Of a DNA stretch of 23,888 bases, positions 8,768-14,958 are shown piece after piece. How positions within the stretch are numbered: the first letter of the stretch is position 1; the number at the start of each line of letters is the position of its first letter. The position numbers and the translations under genes are program-made. Location of the stretch: assembly GCA_964456445.1 (NCBI GenBank), contig CAYWBI010000044.1:1-23888 (forward strand), written 5' to 3'. The notes below the pieces were generated by a model. It was not told the origin of the DNA. It did not search any database and saw nothing but the letters and a program-made list of their open reading frames with translations. This stretch comes from CAYWBI01 sp964456445 (lineage in GTDB: Bacteria > Calditrichota > Calditrichia > Calditrichales > J004).

Positions 8768-9496
8768 TTGGATACAATAGGCATTTCGACGACACAAAAC
8801 ATAAACATCGAATATCAATTGGCCGGTATCGCCGACCGCATATTGGCAACACTGATCGACGTGCTGATCCAGGGAGGGTATATAATTGCACTGATGATTC
8901 TGGGTTCTTTTTTAAAGGGATTTGGAACACAGCCAGGCGTTTCGTTCCTCGTTCTCGCCTATCTGCCAATATTTTTATACGAGGTCTTGCTGGAAACCTT
9001 GTTCAACGGGCAGACCTTTGGTAAAAAAGCACGGCATATCCGCGTAATCAATATCGATGGGGGTCAGCCAACCGTTGGAAATTATATTCTCCGTTGGTTG
9101 CTGCGCTTCGTGGATGTAACCCTTAGCATGGGCAGCATTGCCATTGTCACCATTTTGATAAACGGACGCGGGCAAAGACTGGGAGACCTGGCCGCCGGTA
9201 CGACGGTTGTAAAAACAAACGGAAATCAAACCTTTGATGAAACGGTGTTTAAGGAGACTGGTCCCGAATATGAAATTATCTTTCATCAGGCCGCCCGCCT
9301 GACCCCGCAACAGATTGAAATAATTAAATCTGTGTTAAATTCCAATCCCGAGGAAAAAGATATTAAAATTCAGCTTGCGGTTAAGCTGCAAAAAATCCTG
9401 GAACAAAATCTCGAAATCGATAGCGCTATGGGGCCGCTGCCGTTTTTAGAAACAATCCTTAAAGACTACAATGCAATCAAGGGCCGGTTGGAATAA
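8768..9496 (+). CDS. RDD-family membrane protein, TTG start
   Basis: A 242-residue protein starting with TTG, supported by AGGGA at 8756-8760, seven bases upstream, and by the protein reading straight into a typical RDD N-terminus. Features: R-I-L-A-T-L-I-D near residue 24 (the R..D signature), a first helix, then a second hairpin with F-G-K-K-A-R-H-I-R-V, R-W-L-L-R-F-V-D and R-G-Q-R-L-G-D-L-A-A-G-T. A hydrophilic C-terminal tail of about 85 residues follows. RDD proteins are small membrane proteins; some have been linked to ion or solute movement, but most are uncharacterised. RDD genes commonly sit beside SpoIIM, DUF58 and MoxR genes. It lies 20 bases after the DUF58 stop and ends the block. 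Confidence 0.88.
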   Translation: MDTIGISTTQNINIEYQLAGIADRILATLIDVLIQGGYIIALMILGSFLKGFGTQPGVSFLVLAYLPIFLYEVLLETLFNGQTFGKKARHIRVINIDGGQPTVGNYILRWLLRFVDVTLSMGSIAIVTILINGRGQRLGDLAAGTTVVKTNGNQTFDETVFKETGPEYEIIFHQAARLTPQQIEIIKSVLNSNPEEKDIKIQLAVKLQKILEQNLEIDSAMGPLPFLETILKDYNAIKGRLE

Positions 9497-9795
9497 TTGC
9501 CTGTAACACAGATGATATGTTTAATTTTATATCTTTTTGTCAGCCGTCTGCAAGAGTATTTAAAACAGCGTTTTAGATGTGAAGACGTAGCTCTGCCGGT
9601 TTATTTATACTTATTTGCCTGCCTGTCGTCTTTGGACTGCGCCTGTATTAAGTATGCTTCAATTTCCATTTTCACAAAAACAAATAAATTTACCTATCGG
9701 ATATAGGCTATTTTTTATATTTATGGAAAGTACGTCTTTTTTCAGCCGAAACTTATTGAAATAAATTTATTGAGGCGGAATAACTGGATTGTTTT
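9497..9795 (+). other. Gene-free gap after the MoxR block
   Basis: About 300 bases with no convincing gene. A short open frame at 9497-9706 has a poor start, no family signal and cysteine- and leucine-rich random-looking content. A weak hairpin (CCTAT at 9693-9697 with ATAGG at 9703-9707), followed by a CTATTTTTT tract, could terminate the MoxR block. The bases just before 9796 are AT-rich and probably hold the promoter of the next gene, but no clear -35/-10 pair was found. Confidence 0.5.
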
Positions 9796-10863
9796 ATGAT
9801 TCGAATATTGACATCTGTTGACGAAATGAAACAAATAAAGGGAAGCTGGACCCAACTTACAGATCCTCTCCGCAACCCACTTTTGAGCTATGATTGGTTT
9901 TATAGCGCGGTTAGGGCCTTTTACGGGGAAGAAGATTTACGGATAGTAACCTACAGCGCTGCAGGGCGCATAAAAGCAATTGCCCCCCTGGGCCTTCATA
10001 CCGAACATGGGCACTCTAAATTGGAATTATTGGGTGCGCCATTTCTTGGTGAGCCAGGCGGAATGATCTATAGCGATATGCACAGCCTAAGGACCCTGAT
10101 AAAGGGTGTGTTAAAACAGGGAACGCCCATCTCCATGCGCCGTCTTGTGGCCGGGTCCCGCAGTTTGATGGCGATTATGGGAACATGTGCCCACCGTTCG
10201 ATTTATTCACCCCGGGAAGGTGGCGGCACACCGTGGATAAAAATTGAATCTGACTGGGAACCTTATTTGCAAACGCTTTCCTCACGGCGGAAATCCGATC
10301 TGCGGCGGGCACAGCGGCGGGCCGAAACACATGGAACTGTTTCAACAAAAATTATTTCTGTATCTGTGCATGAGGTTGAATATCTGCTTAATGAAGTTTT
10401 CCGTGTGGAAGCATCAAGCTGGAAAGGCAGGAATGGCAGTTCATTATTACACCGTACGGATCTGGCACGGTTCTTTAAGCTATATTGTGTGCAAGCCGCC
10501 GACAACGGTTCGCTGCGGATAGCTTTTTTATCCATAAATGGCCGGGCTATCGCAGCTTTGCTGGGTTTGCAAGCAGCCAATCGCTTTTGGGTTTTTAAAA
10601 TCGGCTATGACGAAACGTATGCCCGATGTTCCCCGGGAATGTTATTAATGCATTCAGTGATCAAACACGCATTTAAGCAAAAGCTCGAGGCCTTTGAATT
10701 TTTAGGCTGGGACGCCCCATGGATGCATATCTGGACAGACAGGGTACGTCGCTACACATCGCCCCTGATCTACCCCTTTTCCTTTACAGGGCTAAAAGGT
10801 TTTACACATGACTCGCTGGAGTACGTCAAACGAACCTATCTCAGGCAGGGAACCGATGACTAA
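9796..10863 (+). CDS. CelD/BcsL-family GNAT acyltransferase
   Basis: A 355-residue protein of the Acetyltransf_6 (PF13480) type found in CelD/BcsL and FemAB-like proteins. The conserved W-x-P/Q-L...F-Y-S-x-x-W opening appears as S-W-T-Q-L...Y-D-W-F-Y-S near residues 16-37. The core GNAT region is at about 155-310, with the basic helix SRRKSDLRRAQRR, V-E-A-S-S-W-K-G-R, the strand L-R-I-A-F-L-S-I-N-G-R-A-I-A, and K-I-G-Y-D-E-T-Y-A-R-C-S-P-G-M. These proteins transfer acyl or aminoacyl groups, often in polysaccharide or cell-surface biosynthesis. The ribosome site is weak. The 3' end overlaps the next start in ATGACTAA, so it forms an operon with the proline-dehydrogenase-like gene. Family firm; substrate unknown. 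Confidence 0.85.
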   Translation: MIRILTSVDEMKQIKGSWTQLTDPLRNPLLSYDWFYSAVRAFYGEEDLRIVTYSAAGRIKAIAPLGLHTEHGHSKLELLGAPFLGEPGGMIYSDMHSLRTLIKGVLKQGTPISMRRLVAGSRSLMAIMGTCAHRSIYSPREGGGTPWIKIESDWEPYLQTLSSRRKSDLRRAQRRAETHGTVSTKIISVSVHEVEYLLNEVFRVEASSWKGRNGSSLLHRTDLARFFKLYCVQAADNGSLRIAFLSINGRAIAALLGLQAANRFWVFKIGYDETYARCSPGMLLMHSVIKHAFKQKLEAFEFLGWDAPWMHIWTDRVRRYTSPLIYPFSFTGLKGFTHDSLEYVKRTYLRQGTDD

Positions 10864-11707
10864 CAATCCAACCGGGATCAAAGACTGGATATATAAACGC
10901 ATATCCCTTGGCTATATTGTCGGGACCGAAGTAGATGACGCCGTTAAAGCATGTCAAAAAATTGCACCCATGGGCTGGAGTTCAACCATCTGCCCCTGGA
11001 ATTATAACGGAGAGAAACCGGAGACCGTGGCGGAGTCCTATAAAACCGCCGCCAGGGAAATTATCGGCAACAAACTGAATTGTTACCTGTCCATAAAAGC
11101 GCCGGCTTTTGAATTTCGGGAGGATTTATTACAGGAAATAATTGAGATCGCCAGACCGGCAAATCTGCGTATCCATTTTGATGCCCAAAATCCTGAAAGC
11201 GAGGATAATAATTTGGCCTTATTTGAACGTACCCTAAAGAACTACGCACACATCAGTTATACTCTGCCCGCACGATGGCAACGCAGCGCCGAAGACGCGA
11301 AACGTATTAATGAATGGGGCGTGGCAGTACGAATCGTAAAAGGGGAATGGGCCGATCCACAGCAGCCGCATAAAAATCCACAAGACGGGTTTTTATGCAT
11401 TGCAGAAATTTTGTCCGGGAAGGCTTCTCATGTTGCGGTGGCCACTCATAATTTTAAACTGGCGCAGACTGTTATTGGATTGTTGCAGTCGTCGGGTACT
11501 TCTTGTGAACTGGAGCAACTCTATGGGTTGCCGACAAAAACCGTTTCGATTGCACAACAGGCGAAAATACCGGTTCGCTTTTATATCCCTTATGGCCGGG
11601 CTTGTTTGCCGTATGGCCTGGCTATGATGCGTAAGAAACCCGTTATGGCCTGGTGGGTTATGCGTGATCTGTTTGTGGCCGATCGTTTCCGAATTTCCAC
11701 AAAATAG
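10856..11707 (+). CDS. Divergent proline-dehydrogenase-family (TIM barrel) protein
   Basis: A 283-residue protein with the layout of a monofunctional FAD-dependent proline dehydrogenase. Seen in order: Y-L-S-I-K (78-82), H-F-D-A-Q (107-111), R-I-V-K-G-E-W (159-165), ATHN (196-199), E-L-E-Q-L-Y-G (218-224) and Y-I-P-Y-G (243-247). The barrel and FAD-site motifs are kept. However, the C-terminal helix reads L-P-Y-G-L-A-M-M-R-K-K, whereas true enzymes have Y-x-x-R-R; the two arginines that hold the proline carboxylate align with A256-M257. The substrate may therefore not be proline. The ATG at 10856 overlaps the GNAT stop and follows CAGGGA; an upstream in-frame ATG at 10808 lies inside the GNAT gene. 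No P5C dehydrogenase gene is nearby. Family assignment by eye, good; function open. Confidence 0.78.
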   Translation: MTNNPTGIKDWIYKRISLGYIVGTEVDDAVKACQKIAPMGWSSTICPWNYNGEKPETVAESYKTAAREIIGNKLNCYLSIKAPAFEFREDLLQEIIEIARPANLRIHFDAQNPESEDNNLALFERTLKNYAHISYTLPARWQRSAEDAKRINEWGVAVRIVKGEWADPQQPHKNPQDGFLCIAEILSGKASHVAVATHNFKLAQTVIGLLQSSGTSCELEQLYGLPTKTVSIAQQAKIPVRFYIPYGRACLPYGLAMMRKKPVMAWWVMRDLFVADRFRISTK

Positions 11708-11730
11708 CTTCTTAGGATTCAAAGACGCAT

Positions 11731-12384
11731 TCATTTTCGCTTTGTACTCAGATAGTGATGCCAAAGAAAACGTGCGGCAACCGAACGCCAGGGCGCCCAT
11801 TTTCGTGCCGTTTGTCTGAGTGTATCATAATCCGGTACAACGGCAGCATCAAATACTTCCTTAAAAGCAACCGCCAAGGCGCGGTCGCCATGTGGCCAAA
11901 CATCGGGACGCCGTAATGCCATCAATAGATAAATATCCGAGGTCCAGTGACCAATGCCGGTAATGGCCATTAGTTCATTTTTTACCGTAATATCCGTATG
12001 CCCCTCTAGACCATCTATATTAAGGGTATTTTCAAGAACAGCCCGGGCCAAGGCACGCGTATAGCGGATTTTTTGCCGACTAAAACCAATGGATTTAAGT
12101 GATGTATCATCTAAAGCAAGCAGCCCTTCGGGTGTTACAATTCCTAAATTTTCCTGTAAATTATTGAATGCAGCCCTGGCCGAGGCCAATGAAACCTGTT
12201 GCTCAAGAATTATATGGACAAGTGTTGTGAAATTAGCAGGCCTGTCCCATAAGGGTGGTAGGCCAAAACGGGTTAAAATCCGGGCAAACGCCGGTTCCGT
12301 GGCTGCAAGCTCCCCGGCTGCATATTTCAGTATTTCGGGCGTCAAAGAGGATGGATTATCTAACACTTTGTTCATTTTCTTCAT
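11731..12384 (-). CDS. AlkA-type DNA-3-methyladenine glycosylase, short form
   Basis: A 217-residue HhH-GPD superfamily glycosylase that removes alkylated bases in base-excision repair. Seen: IILEQQVSLASA at about 58-69 (a typical AlkA/MAG motif), the helix-hairpin-helix LMAITGIGHWTSDIYLL at 138-154, and the catalytic aspartate D167 in W-P-H-G-D-R-A-L. There are no FeS-cluster cysteines, and the N-terminal beta domain of E. coli AlkA is absent, so it resembles the compact yeast MAG-like forms. The start overlaps the 3' end of the HD gene by 29 bases (20 if the in-frame ATG at 12375, after GAAGAAA, is used). It is thus the last gene of a minus-strand operon. It converges with the proline-dehydrogenase-like gene, with 23 bases between stops. 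Confidence 0.9.
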   Translation of the reverse strand: MKKMNKVLDNPSSLTPEILKYAAGELAATEPAFARILTRFGLPPLWDRPANFTTLVHIILEQQVSLASARAAFNNLQENLGIVTPEGLLALDDTSLKSIGFSRQKIRYTRALARAVLENTLNIDGLEGHTDITVKNELMAITGIGHWTSDIYLLMALRRPDVWPHGDRALAVAFKEVFDAAVVPDYDTLRQTARKWAPWRSVAARFLWHHYLSTKRK

Positions 12385-12802
12385 CCGCGCGGAGAAGCAA
12401 CCAGTATTTATGATACCGTTCCAGGCGGTCTAAATCTTTCTGCCGCATCTGTGGCAATCGGCGAACATTCATATTATCCTGAAGATCGGCAATTTTTATA
12501 CGTCGTGCGGATGGATTTGGACGCAGGCGTTGAATATACGCTTCATAGCTTTTCCCATTTTCATGGGTAAGCAGTCTGACCAGTTCAATGACATCCGGGG
12601 TATATCCGGCCTGGAGCAAGTCTTCCAGGGCTATATCCGAATCTTCAACAACATCATGTAAAATTGCCGCAATTTTTTCGTTGTCGTCGCTGACGGCCAT
12701 CATCACCCGTAAAGGATGCAGGATGTAGGGTTCCCCATTACGTTGTCTTTGCCCCCGATGGCTTTTTGTGGCCAATATTATTGCATCTTCTAAACCGGTC
12801 AT
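12356..12802 (-). CDS. Small HD-domain hydrolase, MESH1/SpoT-hydrolase-like
   Basis: A 148-residue single-domain protein of the RelA/SpoT hydrolase type (HD_4). Metal and active-site motifs: H29 in L-H-P, H49-D50 in I-L-H-D-V-V-E-D, and D106 in K-I-A-D-L-Q-D-N. An R-Q-R-N-G-E-P-Y substrate loop is also present. The (p)ppGpp synthetase, TGS and ACT domains are all absent, so it fits a small alarmone hydrolase, which removes the 3'-diphosphate from (p)ppGpp. Such proteins can also act on other nucleotides, so the substrate is inferred. I chose the ATG at 12802 (GAGAAG just upstream); a GTG at 12838 would add 12 residues not seen in the family. It lies 84 bases after the phosphatase gene, and its 3' end overlaps the glycosylase gene. 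Confidence 0.82.
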   Translation of the reverse strand: MTGLEDAIILATKSHRGQRQRNGEPYILHPLRVMMAVSDDNEKIAAILHDVVEDSDIALEDLLQAGYTPDVIELVRLLTHENGKSYEAYIQRLRPNPSARRIKIADLQDNMNVRRLPQMRQKDLDRLERYHKYWLLLRADEENEQSVR

Positions 12803-12886
12803 ATTCTTCTCTGATAAATTTCGAATGTTTTCACCCACCTGAATTCAAAGGATTTCACCTTAACAGTACTTCAGCGGAACAGCCAA

Positions 12887-14644
12887 TTATACCTTTGATA
12901 GAAGCGGATCTGTTTTACCCGTCGTCTGTTCTTCATTTATCTTTACAAGCAATAAAGTTAAATCATCTTGTGGATCATCGGGGGCACAAAAGGTTTTTAC
13001 GTCCTTCACAATGGCGTCACGTATCGCGTCAATGGATTTGTTCCGGTGTTCATACAGTAATTTTTCCAACCGTTCTTCGCCGAACATTTCCCTTTCGGGG
13101 TTACAGGCCTCTACTATGCCGTCGGTATAAAAGATAATCAGATCGCCTTGCTGAAGCTTTACACTTGCCTTTTTGTATTCATAGGGGATGATACCCACAC
13201 AAATCCCGGTGGATTGCAGGGGGATCACTTCAAATGGGGTACGTAGCAAATATTGTGGATTATGTCCGGCGCTTATATAGCACAATTGCCGGGTTTCGTG
13301 ATTATAGCGTGCCAGAAAAAGGGTTATAAAGCGGTCGGATGTGGATAATTCAATAATTCGCCGGTTGAGCTTGTCCATTACCATGTCAATATCATTGGAA
13401 AACTCAAGATAAGCGCGCAAGGTGGCATGCAGGGTAGAAACCAACAAAGCGCCCGGCACGCTTTTTCCGGAAACATCGGCAATGCAGAAAAAAGTTTCTT
13501 TATCATTGATGGGAATGACATTATAAAAATCGCCGCCTATGCCCTGGCTGGGAATGTACAAACCGGACAGTTGTAAACCCGGCACTTCAGGTATTTTTTC
13601 AGGCACGATTAAACGCTGTATTTCCGAGGCGACGGCAATCTGACTTTTCAGTTTTTCATTCTCCAACGCGCGGAACAAGAGCCGCGAATTCTGGATGGAT
13701 AAAGCCGCCTGGCCTGCAAATATGGTAAAGGTTCTTAGGTCATGAGCGTTGAAGGGACGCCCGTCAAAACGGTTTAGCGCCTGTACAACGCCAATAATTT
13801 TGCCGCGGTGGGTCATGGGGACACACAGGATACTGTGGGTGACGAAACCGCTGCGTTTGTCAAAAGAAGGATCAAAACGTTTATCGGCATAGGCATCGGG
13901 TATCAACAATGACTGACCGGTTTTAGCAACATAACCGGCAATACCCTGTCCCAATTGTATTTTAAAACGCTTGACCTGTTTGCCTTTTGGGCCAAGTGCC
14001 ACGCGGAATTCCAATGCGTCGAGCGAGGGCGTCATCAACATCAGGGAAACGGCTTCCACTTTCATAACGCTCATGCATTTTTCCATGATGGTTTCTAGCA
14101 ACAGCTGGATATCGCCGCCTGCCTCCACCGCGCGGGTTATTTCCAGCAGAGTGGAAAGTTCATCCAAAAGCTTACGGGTTTTAGCAGTTGATCCATCCAC
14201 TTCGCGCATCATTTCCCGGTTATACCAGTAGGATGCGAAATAACGCAGGACAAGCAGGGTGAAGCGGTGTTCTATCTGGTTTATTGCTTTACCTGCGGCG
14301 CCAATTCCCAGAAATCCATAACATTCTTTTTCGATGCGTATGGGATATAACCGGTCAAGATCGTATTGATCAAAAAGATCGAGGATTTTACTTCCCGTTT
14401 CCAGGTCAGAACGATGGAGGGTCTTGTTGTAATAATTGAGCCATTCAACAGCGTCTGCCTGAAAAAAGGGAACGACAGGCCTATCCTCCTCAACGGCAAC
14501 AGGCTGAAGCGTGCCGCCGGAAACCCGCGGGAATAAAAGCACACGGTTAAAACGAAACAAATTTTTTAGATAATGCAGCAGTCCCTGCTGCTCTTCATTC
14601 AACTTCCGTGTAGCCGTGGAGGATGTTGCCAAATTTACAACCAT
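12887..14644 (-). CDS. GAF-domain PP2C (SpoIIE/RsbU-type) protein phosphatase
   Basis: A 585-residue signalling protein. Residues 1-150 look like a degenerate GAF domain. A helical linker follows, then a clear GAF domain at about 165-325, with G-Q-G-I-A-G-Y-V and S-I-L-C-V-P-M. A coiled segment (326-345) leads into a PP2C/SpoIIE phosphatase at about 365-570. Its motifs are GGDFYN (370-375), ADVSGK (389-394), FYTDGIVEA (505-513) and DDLTLL (560-565). The usual first motif is GGD[FY]YD; here the last residue is Asn. Such proteins dephosphorylate anti-sigma-factor antagonists in partner-switching pathways in response to a signal sensed by GAF. No antagonist or anti-sigma gene is in the window. 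No membrane helix is present, so it is cytoplasmic. The ribosome site is weak. Confidence 0.92.
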   Translation of the reverse strand: MVVNLATSSTATRKLNEEQQGLLHYLKNLFRFNRVLLFPRVSGGTLQPVAVEEDRPVVPFFQADAVEWLNYYNKTLHRSDLETGSKILDLFDQYDLDRLYPIRIEKECYGFLGIGAAGKAINQIEHRFTLLVLRYFASYWYNREMMREVDGSTAKTRKLLDELSTLLEITRAVEAGGDIQLLLETIMEKCMSVMKVEAVSLMLMTPSLDALEFRVALGPKGKQVKRFKIQLGQGIAGYVAKTGQSLLIPDAYADKRFDPSFDKRSGFVTHSILCVPMTHRGKIIGVVQALNRFDGRPFNAHDLRTFTIFAGQAALSIQNSRLLFRALENEKLKSQIAVASEIQRLIVPEKIPEVPGLQLSGLYIPSQGIGGDFYNVIPINDKETFFCIADVSGKSVPGALLVSTLHATLRAYLEFSNDIDMVMDKLNRRIIELSTSDRFITLFLARYNHETRQLCYISAGHNPQYLLRTPFEVIPLQSTGICVGIIPYEYKKASVKLQQGDLIIFYTDGIVEACNPEREMFGEERLEKLLYEHRNKSIDAIRDAIVKDVKTFCAPDDPQDDLTLLLVKINEEQTTGKTDPLLSKV

Positions 14645-14958
14645 GCTGTTTCGCTTTTATTTGGAATGTCGGAATTAAATCCTATTTTATAATGGATTGG
14701 TTTTGCAGTCTATAAAATAATTAAATTGGATTCAAGTCAAGCTTTGGCTTATAAAGCGTTGAAGCAAAAAAAGGATCAATAAAAAGTGGAAACACACATT
14801 TCATTTTAATAGCTTATTCCCTAAACTTTAGGAAAATGCCCCTGCCGGTTAGATTAAAATTTGTATATATGACATCTCTTATGAATTTTTTTTAGTTATT
14901 TAATAGAATGACCCAAAGGTGGTTTTGGCCCCAAGTACACATCTTTAAGGAGTAATAT
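14645..14958. other. Divergent intergenic region between phosphatase and M16 peptidase
   Basis: About 314 AT-rich bases with no gene. It must hold the promoters of both flanking genes. On the minus strand TTGACT (14740-14735) with TTTATA 18 bases on is a weak candidate. A near-perfect palindrome, CCTAAA-C-TTTAGG at 14820-14832, could be an operator but may be chance. AAGGAG about six bases before 14959 is a good ribosome site for the M16 gene. No other structure stood out. Confidence 0.5.

Noticed and set aside
9497..9706. Open frame of 69 codons directly after the RDD gene
   Set aside because: No ribosome site, no family resemblance and AT-rich random-looking composition; it is best seen as non-coding.
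11393..11800. Minus-strand open frame of 135 codons
   Set aside because: It is antisense to the well-supported proline-dehydrogenase-like gene and crosses into the glycosylase gene; its protein has no domain-like pattern.
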